A stretch of 64,000 nt of DNA from the NCBI RefSeq assembly GCF_003173575.1, contig NZ_QGNY01000006.1, forward strand, positions 248,001 through 312,000. Reading direction: 5' to 3'. Both the position numbers and the translations under genes were made by a program. This stretch comes from Pedobacter paludis (GTDB taxonomy: Bacteria > Bacteroidota > Bacteroidia > Sphingobacteriales > Sphingobacteriaceae). The stretch's first letter is position 1. Each line of letters opens with the position of its first letter. The notes beneath the pieces were generated by a model, which saw nothing but the letters and a program-made list of their open reading frames with translations, had not been told where the DNA came from and did no database searches. Below are positions 42,269 through 51,617 of this stretch, in pieces.

Positions 42269-43822
42269 TCAAAAATACAGATTTAAGCTGATATTGGAAG
42301 AAAAACGATCTTTGCCCGGGGTATTTGTTAATAATCTTCCAAAGTCTTTTAAGTCATCTCTTCTCAAATAGGTAGCTCCTAATTTTATACCAGCCTGAAT
42401 TTGCTTGAACATCGGAATACTATAATTAGCAGTAACATTGCCTCCATATTTCGATGTTGTATTATAAGCGTAATCGTAGTAAATCACATTTCTTGTAAAT
42501 GTTCCTTCGTTGGCTAAGAGTACGCTAAAATCAGAATCAAGATATTGATTGTAAAGGCCAGTAACACTAACACCCCAATTATGGTGATTATTGTTCTGAT
42601 GGTTTATACCGTAACTTAATGAATAGTTGAGTTGATTGAACCGAACATCATTACCTGCGATACCATCTTGTCTACGCTCTTCATATTGTTTTAAGCTCAA
42701 ACTTATGTTATGGGTGAATTGATTCTTGCTTATACTATAATGCACCTGTGCACCCAATGATTTGTTTTTAAATAGATAGCTATTTGCCAGATAGCGGTTA
42801 ATGTAATTGTCACCTGTGTTCGATTTATAACTAATATTTACGCTTAATGAGTTTGAAGATATTTTCTTTAACCAAAAAAACTGGTAGTTTTCGCTTACTA
42901 AATTGAAATTGATATATTCTGTAATTGCCAGCGAAGTACGGTAATCAAACTTTTGTTTTTCTTTTGATGTTTGATAATTGAAGTTAAAACTTCCAAATAC
43001 TGGATTTTCAAATGTTAAATATGCATCTAAACCGTCTCTAGTTTGGTTGCTTTGAACCGTTCTATCTGAATTATATTGTTCAGGTTCTCCATACCCATTA
43101 ATTAAGTAGTTGTTATATTCTGGAATTACATATCCTTGAGAAAGACTACTGTTTTTATAGGCGACATTTGCTTTTTCCAATCCATATCCATAACGATAAG
43201 CAGCACCGATCATTAACTCCTTAGTAATATTATAGCCAATTGTTCCAATCAAATTCAATTGAAAATCATTTACCTGACCTCGAGGATCATTTGTTGAATA
43301 GTGATTGCCAATTCTATAATCACCTCCCAAACCGATTGGCAAATTGTTTTTTATAATATTCTTACTTGCTAAAGCTTTAAGATTATATAATGTTCTCTGA
43401 TAACTTAAATTTTTTGGCGAACCAAAATAATATGGATTGGCTAAATTATTTCGTGTTTGATGAGAAAATGATGTACTATCTTCAATAATCCTATTGTACG
43501 AAAATTGTCCCCAAATACTAATTGAACTTAGTTGTGAAATTCCTTCTGTGCTTAAAACTGTATTATTGAGAGTACTTGCGTCCTGAGCTTTCATTAAATT
43601 TCCTTTTTCAAAATTTTGGCCTATTTTTAAACCATTGTAGTTTGTAGGCATTAGTTTCTTGATATAAAAAGGACTTAATTTAGCAAATTCATATGCACTA
43701 AAATTTGCCGAATCTGTTGAAAATAACTTGCTTGTCATGCTTTGGTTTAGCATGTCTTTTTGCTGGGCAAATGCCGACAGCGAGCTACTAATTAAAAATA
43801 TATATAAGATAATATTCTTCAT
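42269..43822 (-). CDS. DUF6850-family outer-membrane beta-barrel protein
   Basis: The 517-residue protein has a signal peptide (ISSSLSAFAQQ). The rest alternates short polar loops and amphipathic strands: ASKNIIKNNLPIGLGGDYRIG, GTIGYNITKELMIGAAYRYGYG, KQIQAGIKLGATYL, ending FSSNISLNLYF with a terminal aromatic. This fits a large outer-membrane barrel without plug or TonB domains. The DUF6850 name is given because such proteins lie next to DUF4876 lipoproteins in Bacteroidota, as here. No substrate can be assigned. Confidence 0.85.
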   Translation of the reverse strand: MKNIILYIFLISSSLSAFAQQKDMLNQSMTSKLFSTDSANFSAYEFAKLSPFYIKKLMPTNYNGLKIGQNFEKGNLMKAQDASTLNNTVLSTEGISQLSSISIWGQFSYNRIIEDSTSFSHQTRNNLANPYYFGSPKNLSYQRTLYNLKALASKNIIKNNLPIGLGGDYRIGNHYSTNDPRGQVNDFQLNLIGTIGYNITKELMIGAAYRYGYGLEKANVAYKNSSLSQGYVIPEYNNYLINGYGEPEQYNSDRTVQSNQTRDGLDAYLTFENPVFGSFNFNYQTSKEKQKFDYRTSLAITEYINFNLVSENYQFFWLKKISSNSLSVNISYKSNTGDNYINRYLANSYLFKNKSLGAQVHYSISKNQFTHNISLSLKQYEERRQDGIAGNDVRFNQLNYSLSYGINHQNNNHHNWGVSVTGLYNQYLDSDFSVLLANEGTFTRNVIYYDYAYNTTSKYGGNVTANYSIPMFKQIQAGIKLGATYLRRDDLKDFGRLLTNTPGKDRFSSNISLNLYF

Positions 43823-43849
43823 TTTATTGGTGTTTTGGCTTAATATAAA

Positions 43850-45181
43850 TTATTTAAAGCCTCTAGGAATTGCAAGGGGTAAAAAGTCAAAATCTTCTGC
43901 AGAGTTATTCGTGTCCTTTAAAACTTTACGCCCATTTATAGTTGTTTCAGTTTTTCTGATTACAGATTGAGAAGAATACGCTCCATTTGGAGCATATGTG
44001 TACAAAGCATCTAAAGATGCTCCCAGTTTTTTAGGAACTCGTGCACTTGCAGTATTTGGTTGAGTTTCGACACCATCAATAATAAAACTAATTGGAATTT
44101 GATAGTACTTTTCAGAACTTGCTGATGGAGGTGCAGTAGTGGGAAATGCATATTGAGGCAATTTTTTCACATCGACAGTTCCTTTATTTTTAAATATTAC
44201 ATATCCCATTCGTCCTGGGTTATCTAAAATCAAATCTGTTCCATTATAAGCTAGTACCTCGACATTTGGCACACTAGGGTTATCTATATCAGAAGCTAAC
44301 GGTTTTGGTAAAAAAGGAGCGTAATAGGCTTCAAAATCTGCTCCACTTAGGTCTACTGTTAATGATGGATCTCTAACGGTAATTGTTTTGCCATCAGTAC
44401 CAGTAAATGGTGATTTGTGATTTATTGCTGTTTGAGCTAATACGATACTTTCGCCTGCTTTAACAGGATATTGTTTGCCTGTTCCCGGAATCATTAGTAG
44501 CGCCCTTGTGTAAACGTAACCATTATTTGCATCAATATCTGACGGCATACCTTGAGACTTGCTCCAATCGTATTGACTGTTACTTTGTCTATAAACATTA
44601 GTTGCCGTGAAATTTTGAAGACCGATCGCTTCTGCTATGTACAAACTATCTGCATATAAAATAGAATCAGTGTTGTTGTATATTTCGATGAACTGATCTC
44701 TAAAAGATGCGCCTGTTGTTGTATTTGATCCTGCATAATAAATTTGCTTAATTACCCAAGGGCCAGTTGTACCAGATATAAGTTTAAGCGCAGTAATTTG
44801 ATTATCCTGAATGGTAATAGTCTTTGCTTTCTCTGAAGCATTAAAAACAACCTCTTTCGTAACTGTTTCACCTGTTAAAGCAGTGTAATCTGTAGCCGAA
44901 ATTTTAATACTTGCAGATATATCATAAACTCCAGGAGAAATTGAATCAAGGCTGAATGTTCCATCACTTTTCGTTAAGTATTTTTGACTTAAATTAGTTT
45001 TGGTATTTGTAATTGTAATTTCTATTCGAGCTTTAGGCAAAACTTTACCTAAATTATCTGACGCATACGAAGTAACTATTTGATATCTTACAGGGTGAAT
45101 TTCAGGAATATCTCCTTGAAATTTTTTACATGCTGTTAAAGCACTCGTAACGAATAATAAGGTATATAATAATTTTCTCAT
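43850..45181 (-). CDS. DUF4876-family surface lipoprotein
   Basis: The 443-residue protein has a lipobox (FVTSALTAC, Cys18) and then a carboxypeptidase-regulatory/Ig-like domain of about 100 residues (ARIEITITNTKTNLSQKYLTKSDGTFSLDSISPGVYDI). The main domain runs from about 140 to the end, including FIEIYNNTDSILYADSLYIAE, ALLMIPGTGKQYPVKAGESIVLAQTAINH and a lamin-tail-like arrangement of strands. The gene starts three bases after the stop of the TonB receptor gene. A role as the surface-exposed partner of that receptor, analogous to SusD or HmuY, is inference. Confidence 0.88.
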   Translation of the reverse strand: MRKLLYTLLFVTSALTACKKFQGDIPEIHPVRYQIVTSYASDNLGKVLPKARIEITITNTKTNLSQKYLTKSDGTFSLDSISPGVYDISASIKISATDYTALTGETVTKEVVFNASEKAKTITIQDNQITALKLISGTTGPWVIKQIYYAGSNTTTGASFRDQFIEIYNNTDSILYADSLYIAEAIGLQNFTATNVYRQSNSQYDWSKSQGMPSDIDANNGYVYTRALLMIPGTGKQYPVKAGESIVLAQTAINHKSPFTGTDGKTITVRDPSLTVDLSGADFEAYYAPFLPKPLASDIDNPSVPNVEVLAYNGTDLILDNPGRMGYVIFKNKGTVDVKKLPQYAFPTTAPPSASSEKYYQIPISFIIDGVETQPNTASARVPKKLGASLDALYTYAPNGAYSSQSVIRKTETTINGRKVLKDTNNSAEDFDFLPLAIPRGFK

Positions 45182-45184
45182 ATC

Positions 45185-47968
45185 TTAAAGTTTTATAGAT
45201 AATTCTGCACCGAATGTTGGGCTACTATTTGGAAATGTGTATGATCCTGTTGATGTAATATAATATGGACTATGGTTAAACACATTGTAAACATTAAAGG
45301 CAAACTTAAAACGTTTTTTGATTTCTTTGGCAATGCTCAAATGATAGTTTGAAATAATCCGTGGCAAATCTTTTTCAGATAGTTCTTCAGGTGTTTTATA
45401 AAGGTGACCATAAGAAGTATTGGCTTTATCGAAATTCGTAATTGGAATATATTGATTAAGTCTATTGTAATAACCAATTGGAATTTGCGAACTAGCTGGA
45501 GTGATATTCTTATTTAAAATATCGAATTCTGCTATAAACGAAACAACTAAACTTAATTTTGGAATATGCGTAACACTAGTGATTCTTCCATTACTGAAAT
45601 ATGCTTTGGTATTCTCGGGTTCGTAAACTCCAATAAATGCATAATTTGGATCTGTAGGAATGGTATTTGGAACTTTACTAGTTAAAGTATTTGATGTGGA
45701 TTTGTAAGCAGTTCTAAAAAGACCACCACTTGCATTAAATGATGTTTTAATCTCTTTTATTTCTGGAGTATTTAATATCACTTCAAATCCCTGATTATCG
45801 GAAAAAAGATCATTCGCAAAGTTATAGTAGTTTATAGCGTATGGTCGAATTCCTGTTTGTGTAACTGTAGGTTTTGCTCCGGGATTAATTGTTGCAGAAT
45901 AAGTTGGTAATTCTATACTTTGTAAGTTTTGAGTAGTCGAAATCCCATTTCTTGATTTTTTGTTAAACGCAGTTACCGAGAGATTAAATTTATCAATTTT
46001 AATTTGGGCTGATAATTCAATGCTTTCACTTTTGGAAGGTTTTAAGCCCACACTGCTCGGCTCATATCTTTCCACATAAACTAAATAAGTACTTTCATTT
46101 ACTTTGCCATTGTAGGCATTAAGTAAAGGGATTTCGTAAAATGTTGGTCCTGGATAGCGTTGTGCCAGTCCTGGCGATTTATAAGATAAACCATATGCAA
46201 CCCCAAATCTTAAGTTTTTACTAACCTCATAATTTATGTTTGTTCTTGGAGAGAAAGACGCGTAGCCATTTTGTATATCTGATCGCATACCTGCTCTAAC
46301 ACTCAGTGGTTTGCCTAATACGGTTGCTGTAAAAAGATCTTCAATATAAAGGCCTAAATCTTTTTGGGCTAGAGCTAAGCGAAAATCATAGTAACGCTCC
46401 GAACTTTTTGCGCCTAAAGAAGTACCAACTACCCTAACTGTGCCTCGTGGCTCATTCGGATCAATTGTTTGCCCTAGACCTTTGTTTGCACTATAGCTAA
46501 AGCTGGTACCAAAAGATAAGTTATGTACTAAACTTCCTGTAGCAAATCCCCCAGTAAAATCCAAATTGGCTGAAGCAGTAATCGGACGGCCATCTATTAA
46601 TGATTTTGCAGTATAAACGCCAGAATCATAATATCCTTCAGTTATTCCGGTAGTTGTTGCTGTACTATATAATACATATGCATCATTTACTAATTCTTCT
46701 TTATAGCTAACCTGATGTCCTTCAGAATATCTTAAATTTAAACCGACATTTTTTAAGAAACCACTATTAAAACGATAGTTACTTCTGTTTGCAACACTAA
46801 AATTCCAGCTGTCAAATTTTGTTCTTGTACTTTTTTCATCATCAGGATCATATTTGATACCATCTAGGTTTCTGCCATAATCTACACTGAATGTGTTTTT
46901 TAACCGATTGTCTTTTCCAAAAGAGTTAGTCCACATAGCATTGGTATTAATTCTTCGGTAAGCCTTTAATTTGTCGCGATTATCCTGAAAGGAATTGACA
47001 TAGTTAATACCAACATTTACTGAGCCGAATTTAGGACTGATTTCAAAACCTTTAGAGAAACCATACGAAGTTGCGTTATCGCGTAACTGCATTCTCACAT
47101 AGGCTGGAGATTTACCCGCTTGGCGTTCAATAATAATTGCACCATCAGTTAAATCGCCATATTTTGCAGGTGCTACACCAGCTATAACTTCAATACTTTC
47201 TATATTGTCGGCAGGGATTTGCCTTAGATCTGTGCCACCAAATGTATAGTCGCCTGTATAATTGCCTCTGTTATCTCCTGTTCCTCTAATTCCATAAGTT
47301 GACCCGCTTGTAATAAATGAAGTCCCCATGCCACCAATTCTCCCAGGATTAAAACTTTGCATATTGGCATTATTACTCAATGTATTCCCATCCATAATAA
47401 TTGCAATACCAAAAGCATTGTTTAACTCAAAGCTTCCTTTTCCATCAGTTGTTGGAGCATAGGCAGCTCTCAGGTTTATGTTTTGAACATTTTGTAAAGA
47501 TGGTGGTTGGATTTTTCTATTTGGAATCTGATTTAATAAATCATTTACACTCAACGCAGGTGTTTGCTCAATTAAATCACGATTAATAACCAACGAAGAG
47601 TTAGTTTGCCCAGTGTAATTCCGTTTGGCATTAATCTCGATATTCTCTAAACTTAGATCGAGCACTTTCAAAGCAATGTTTCCTAAATTGGTTTCACCTG
47701 CTTTAACTGTAACTGGGATTCTTAATCTCTGGAAACCGATATACGTAAATTCTAAGGTTAAAATGTTGTTAACCTCAGAGCCATTAACTCTGAATACGCC
47801 CTCTTTGTTTGTAATGGCGTACTGATTGGTTTCAACAATCTTAATGTTAACAAGCTCAAGTGGCTTGTTTTGTGGGTCGATCACTTTTCCGGTGACCACG
47901 TTTTGTGTTTGCGCCATCCCGGCCATACAAACAAAAACTAATAATAAGGAAATGTAAAGTTTTTTCAA
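45185..47968 (-). CDS. TonB-dependent receptor heading the DUF4876/DUF6850/peroxidase operon
   Basis: The 927-residue protein has a signal peptide (LVFVCMAGMAQT), a carboxypeptidase-regulatory-like domain (about 24-108; VVTGKVIDPQNKPLELVNIKIV), a plug domain (about 120-270; DRDL-like region NRDLIEQTPALSVNDLLNQIPNRKI, IIMDG, AGVAPAKYGDLTDGAIII) and a 22-strand-type barrel to the C-terminal SIKL. It lacks the SusC signature. TonB receptors import scarce compounds across the outer membrane. The operon order and a promoter-proximal palindrome suggest metal or heme control, which is not proven. Confidence 0.92.
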   Translation of the reverse strand: MKKLYISLLLVFVCMAGMAQTQNVVTGKVIDPQNKPLELVNIKIVETNQYAITNKEGVFRVNGSEVNNILTLEFTYIGFQRLRIPVTVKAGETNLGNIALKVLDLSLENIEINAKRNYTGQTNSSLVINRDLIEQTPALSVNDLLNQIPNRKIQPPSLQNVQNINLRAAYAPTTDGKGSFELNNAFGIAIIMDGNTLSNNANMQSFNPGRIGGMGTSFITSGSTYGIRGTGDNRGNYTGDYTFGGTDLRQIPADNIESIEVIAGVAPAKYGDLTDGAIIIERQAGKSPAYVRMQLRDNATSYGFSKGFEISPKFGSVNVGINYVNSFQDNRDKLKAYRRINTNAMWTNSFGKDNRLKNTFSVDYGRNLDGIKYDPDDEKSTRTKFDSWNFSVANRSNYRFNSGFLKNVGLNLRYSEGHQVSYKEELVNDAYVLYSTATTTGITEGYYDSGVYTAKSLIDGRPITASANLDFTGGFATGSLVHNLSFGTSFSYSANKGLGQTIDPNEPRGTVRVVGTSLGAKSSERYYDFRLALAQKDLGLYIEDLFTATVLGKPLSVRAGMRSDIQNGYASFSPRTNINYEVSKNLRFGVAYGLSYKSPGLAQRYPGPTFYEIPLLNAYNGKVNESTYLVYVERYEPSSVGLKPSKSESIELSAQIKIDKFNLSVTAFNKKSRNGISTTQNLQSIELPTYSATINPGAKPTVTQTGIRPYAINYYNFANDLFSDNQGFEVILNTPEIKEIKTSFNASGGLFRTAYKSTSNTLTSKVPNTIPTDPNYAFIGVYEPENTKAYFSNGRITSVTHIPKLSLVVSFIAEFDILNKNITPASSQIPIGYYNRLNQYIPITNFDKANTSYGHLYKTPEELSEKDLPRIISNYHLSIAKEIKKRFKFAFNVYNVFNHSPYYITSTGSYTFPNSSPTFGAELSIKL

Positions 47969-47992
47969 TTTAGCTTATTCTGATTAAAGGCG

Positions 47993-48022
47993 CAAATATG
48001 AGAATTTAACATTTCTTAACAA
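47993..48022 (-). promoter_or_regulatory. Promoter of the TonB receptor operon
   Basis: On the minus strand a CATATTTG box (47993-48000, seven of eight matches to TAnnTTTG) stands 19 bases downstream of a TTG (48020-48022). This is the standard Bacteroidota spacing. The ATG at 47968 is 24 bases further on. Confidence 0.6.
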
Positions 48023-48026
48023 AACT

Positions 48027-48045
48027 ATTTAGACTAAATCTAGAT
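48027..48045. promoter_or_regulatory. 19-bp imperfect palindrome, candidate metal-regulator operator
   Basis: ATTTAGA and TCTAGAT flank a five-base centre, with one mismatch in the 7-bp arms. It begins four bases upstream of the -33 element of the receptor operon. The size and AT-rich half sites are compatible with Fur- or DtxR-type operators. Confidence 0.4.
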
Positions 48046-48154
48046 AAATTTAACATTTGTAAATCTAACTTTACATGGTGTATATCTAAGCTCAAATTAA
48101 CCTCATTGTGACAAAAGAAAACACTTTTGTTTAGGTTGTAACTGTTTAAAAGGA

Positions 48155-48162
48155 TAACTTTG
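48155..48162 (+). promoter_or_regulatory. -7 box TAACTTTG for purF
   Basis: A perfect TAnnTTTG box lies 19 bases before the purF ATG. A TTG is 16 bases upstream, shorter than usual. It is divergent from the receptor operon promoter. Confidence 0.55.
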
Positions 48163-48181
48163 CGGCTTCATAACCCACACA

Positions 48182-50083
48182 ATGAGTGATCAGATAAAAC
48201 ACGAATGCGGAATCGCTTTTATTCGCCTGTTAAAACCACTTTCTTACTACCAGCAAAAGTACGGTACAGCACTTTACGGCCTTAACAAATTATACCTTTT
48301 AATGGAAAAACAGCACAACCGGGGCCAAGATGGCGCTGGTATTGCAACTATTAAATTGGATATGAAACCCGGCAGTAGGTACATTAGTCGATACCGAAGC
48401 ATGGCTTCGAATGCGGTAGCAGATATCTTTGAATACGTCCAGAACAAGTTCGTAGATATTCAAGAAAATACACCTGAACTGATGCAGGATACAGAGTGGC
48501 TCAAAAACAACGTAAGCTTTATTGGCGAGGTGTTAATGGGCCATTTGCGTTATGGTACGCATGGTAAAAATAGCATCGAAAACTGCCATCCTTTTTTAAG
48601 ACAAAACAACTGGATGACGCGTAACCTCGTTATTGCGGGTAACTTTAACATGACTAATGTTGATGAGTTATTAGAGCAATTGTACGAGTTGGGTCAACAT
48701 CCAAAAGAGAAAGCCGATACGGTTACCGTTCTTGAAAAAATCGGACACTTTTTAGATGATGAAAATCAAGAGCTTTTTGATGCTTATAAAAAAGATGGAC
48801 ACGATAATGTTTCCATCACCCATAAAATATCTGACAACTTAAACATCGCCAATATTCTACGCCGTTCGGCAAAAACTTGGGATGGTGGTTATTCGATCTG
48901 TGGCATGGTTGGAAATGGGGATTCGTTTATTATGCGAGATCCAGCAGGAATTCGTCCGGCATATTATTATTATGATGATGAAATTGTTGTAGCCGCTTCA
49001 GAAAGACCGGCACTTCAAACCGCATTTAATATTCAGTTTAAGGATGTTAAGGAAATTGATCCGGGACATGCCTTAATTATCAAGAAAAATGGTGAGGTAA
49101 GCATGGAGCAGTTCCGTGAACCTACCGAAAGGTTATCATGCTCGTTTGAACGCATTTATTTCTCTAAAGGAAGTGATGTAGAGATATATCAGGAACGTAA
49201 ACAATTGGGCCGCTTACTTTGTGATCAGGTTTTAAAGGCCGTTGGTCATGATTTAAAAAACACGGTATTTTCGTTTATTCCGAACACCGCAGAAGTTGCC
49301 TTCTTTGGTATGGTTGATGGTGTAAACCAATACGTTCGAAACCATCAGAAAGATGTTCTATTAAATAAAAAGGAACAACTGAGCGATGTTGAACTTGATG
49401 AGCTTTTATCGATGACGCCTAGGGTAGAAAAACTTGCCGTTAAGGATGTTAAGCTTCGTACGTTCATCACTCAAGATGCCGATCGAGGCGAAATGGTGGC
49501 GCATGTTTATGATACGACTTACGGAATTATCAAAAATCACCAGGATACTTTGGTTGCTTTGGATGATTCAATTGTTCGTGGTACTACGTTAAAGCAAAGT
49601 ATCATTAAAATTGTAGATCGTTTGCACCCAAAGAAAATTATTATTGTTTCTTCTGCGCCTCAAATCCGTTATCCAGATTGTTACGGAATCGATATGAGCA
49701 GAATGGGCCAGTTTGTGGCTTTCGATGCTGCGATTCAATTGTTAACAGAACGTGGCATGTGGCAGGTAATAGAAGATGTTTATACAAAATGTAAAGCTTC
49801 GTTATTGCTTCCGAAGGAAGACATTATAAATCACGTTAAGGAGATTTATAAGCCATTTAGTCCGGAAGAAATTTCGGCTAAAATTGCACAGATTATCACG
49901 CCAAAGGGAACTGTAGCTGAGGTGGAAGTTATTTATCAAAGTTTAGAGAACCTGCACAGCGCTTGTCCGAAAAACAAAGGCGATTGGTATTTCTCTGGAA
50001 ACTATCCAACTCCAGGTGGCAATAAGGTTGTAAATAAGGCTTTCGTTAACTGGAAAGAAGGAAATAATCAAAGGGCTTATTAA
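48182..50083 (+). CDS. purF: Amidophosphoribosyltransferase (long, divergent form)
   Basis: The 633-residue enzyme starts MSDQIKHECGIAFIRLL, so the glutaminase nucleophile is Cys9, requiring removal of eight residues or an internal position unlike the usual N-terminal Cys. The glutamine amidotransferase part includes NRGQDGAGIA, GHLRYGTHG and RDPAGIRPA. The phosphoribosyltransferase part has the PRPP loop VALDDSIVRGTTLKQSI near 458-474. The enzyme commits to purine synthesis by making phosphoribosylamine. It is about 130 residues longer than E. coli PurF, with extra segments near 75-110, 160-215 and 365-415. Confidence 0.9.
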   Translation: MSDQIKHECGIAFIRLLKPLSYYQQKYGTALYGLNKLYLLMEKQHNRGQDGAGIATIKLDMKPGSRYISRYRSMASNAVADIFEYVQNKFVDIQENTPELMQDTEWLKNNVSFIGEVLMGHLRYGTHGKNSIENCHPFLRQNNWMTRNLVIAGNFNMTNVDELLEQLYELGQHPKEKADTVTVLEKIGHFLDDENQELFDAYKKDGHDNVSITHKISDNLNIANILRRSAKTWDGGYSICGMVGNGDSFIMRDPAGIRPAYYYYDDEIVVAASERPALQTAFNIQFKDVKEIDPGHALIIKKNGEVSMEQFREPTERLSCSFERIYFSKGSDVEIYQERKQLGRLLCDQVLKAVGHDLKNTVFSFIPNTAEVAFFGMVDGVNQYVRNHQKDVLLNKKEQLSDVELDELLSMTPRVEKLAVKDVKLRTFITQDADRGEMVAHVYDTTYGIIKNHQDTLVALDDSIVRGTTLKQSIIKIVDRLHPKKIIIVSSAPQIRYPDCYGIDMSRMGQFVAFDAAIQLLTERGMWQVIEDVYTKCKASLLLPKEDIINHVKEIYKPFSPEEISAKIAQIITPKGTVAEVEVIYQSLENLHSACPKNKGDWYFSGNYPTPGGNKVVNKAFVNWKEGNNQRAY

Positions 50084-50118
50084 ACAATAAATCTCTTAAA
50101 TATATCTTATTATTATCT

Positions 50119-50416
50119 AGTCGTAGCATCTCGCTACGACTTTTTTTTTGCTTCATTATTTACTAGGAAAAAGAAGGTTTTGTAGATTTAATAACCACCC
50201 CCGGCCCCTCCTTGAAAATAAGGAGGGGAGTGCCCCTCATAGTTTTTAATTTTTCTTTGCTTTATCCAGTCGTAGCATCTCGCTACGACTTTTTTTTTGC
50301 TTCATTATTTACTAGGAAAAAGAAGGTTTTGTAGATTTAATAACCACCCCCGGCCCCTCCTTGAAAATAAGGAGGGGAGTGCCCCTCATAGTTTTTAATT
50401 TTTCTTTGCTTTATCC
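50119..50416. repeat. Two identical tandem 149-bp units
   Basis: Copy one is 50119-50267 and copy two is 50268-50416; they appear identical base for base. Each unit contains a terminator-like hairpin AGTCGTAGC/GCTACGACT followed by nine T, an unrelated middle and a second hairpin CCCCTCCTT/AAGGAGGGG with a six-base loop. The identity suggests recent duplication or gene-conversion. The first hairpin can terminate purF. Confidence 0.93.
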
Positions 50417-50790
50417 AGTCGTAGCGTCTCGTTACGACTTTTTTTCATTAATTGTTTCCCACAGATAAAGAAGATTTCCGCGGATTAAACAGTATAATTT
50501 AACCCTCATCTAGTCTTAGCGACTCGTTACAGCTTGTTTTTCTGCCTCAATATTTCCGCAGATAAAGAAGATTTCCGCGGATTTTTTTATCATTGGGCTC
50601 TTTATATAAGGAGAATTATTGATAACCATCCCCAACCCCTCCTTGAAAATAAGGAGGGGAGTGCCCCTCATAGTTTTTAATTTTTCTTTGCTTTATCTAG
50701 TCGTAGCGTCTCGCTACGGCTTTTTTTTCATTAATTATTTCCCGCTGATAAAGAAGATTTCCGCGGATTAAACAGTATAATTTAACCTTT
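50417..50790. repeat. Diverged continuation of the repeat array
   Basis: A third hairpin (50417-50439) begins a different continuation. A roughly 60-base segment containing GATTTCCGCGGATTAAACAG occurs near 50445-50505 and again near 50726-50788, with a partial copy near 50549-50584. A copy of the CCCCTCCTT hairpin and the tail of the 149-bp unit recurs at about 50623-50721, ending in another AGTCGTAGC-type hairpin. Altogether five such hairpins (one degenerate near 50505-50527) occupy the gap between purF and the convergent LysE gene. No ORF is present. Confidence 0.85.
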
Positions 50791-50847
50791 ATATTTCAAA
50801 ACCTCAGGTTGTGAATCGCCTCAATTTGAATTGAGCTGTTGAGGAGA

Positions 50848-51474
50848 TTAAGCGTAAAATTTGAGATAAGTTTTAGCAATTAGCCAAAATGCAAAGAAAA
50901 TAATGATTACGCCTGCGATTTTGTTGAGTTTTCGTAGTGCATCTTCTTTAATCTTGTACCGAAGTTTACTAGAATAATAACTTTTTGCGCCATCGATACT
51001 AAGCTGGGTGGCCATTGCAATAAAGAAGCAAACGAGTTTTTCGTTCAGCATATTATTGAGTTTAACGGAGATGATTCCGCTTACAATAATCCAGAACATT
51101 AAGGTTGATGGGGTAAGGATGCACATTAAAAAACCTTTGATTAGATAACCCCTTTTACTTACTTTTTGAAGCGTGTTGCTTTTGTAGTGGATGGAGATTT
51201 TAGAAACCAGATAATAAATCCCTACCGCTAGTAAAAAGACCCCTCCAATAATACCAACGTACTTATCGAAGCTGGCTTTGTAATCAAAAAACTGACTACC
51301 GAACAGGACTAAGGCAATTAGGATTACATCGCTAATAATTACACCAATAGCTAAAGAAAAACCAGCTTTAAAGCCTTTTTCTATACTGGTTTTTATCATT
51401 GCAAAAAATACCGGACCTGTTAAAAACGACGAAATAATTCCTGCCCCAATACCTAATAATATGGCTTCAAACAT
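50848..51474 (-). CDS. LysE/RhtB-family amino-acid exporter
   Basis: The 208-residue membrane protein has about six hydrophobic segments and the family start LGIGAGIISSFLTGPVFFAMIKTSIEKGFKAGFSLAIGVIISDV. The GPVFFAMI and D-x-x-L segments correspond to the LysE consensus. Members export amino acids or derivatives with H+ exchange. It stands alone, convergent with purF and divergent from the sugar transporter gene. Confidence 0.9.
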   Translation of the reverse strand: MFEAILLGIGAGIISSFLTGPVFFAMIKTSIEKGFKAGFSLAIGVIISDVILIALVLFGSQFFDYKASFDKYVGIIGGVFLLAVGIYYLVSKISIHYKSNTLQKVSKRGYLIKGFLMCILTPSTLMFWIIVSGIISVKLNNMLNEKLVCFFIAMATQLSIDGAKSYYSSKLRYKIKEDALRKLNKIAGVIIIFFAFWLIAKTYLKFYA

Positions 51475-51617
51475 TCATTGTATTGTTTATAATATGCGAA
51501 TATGCAATTTTAAAGCTAAACATCTAACATTTTTTTTTGTTGCATTAGTTGCATAAAAGTTACCCTTTTTTAATTTTTTTTTAATTATGTTTAGCCCCAC
51601 TAAAACTAAATTTAAAA

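Noticed and set aside
50119..50790. Repeat array considered as a CRISPR locus
   Set aside because: The units are 149 bp tandem copies with internal hairpins and no unique spacers, and there are no cas genes.
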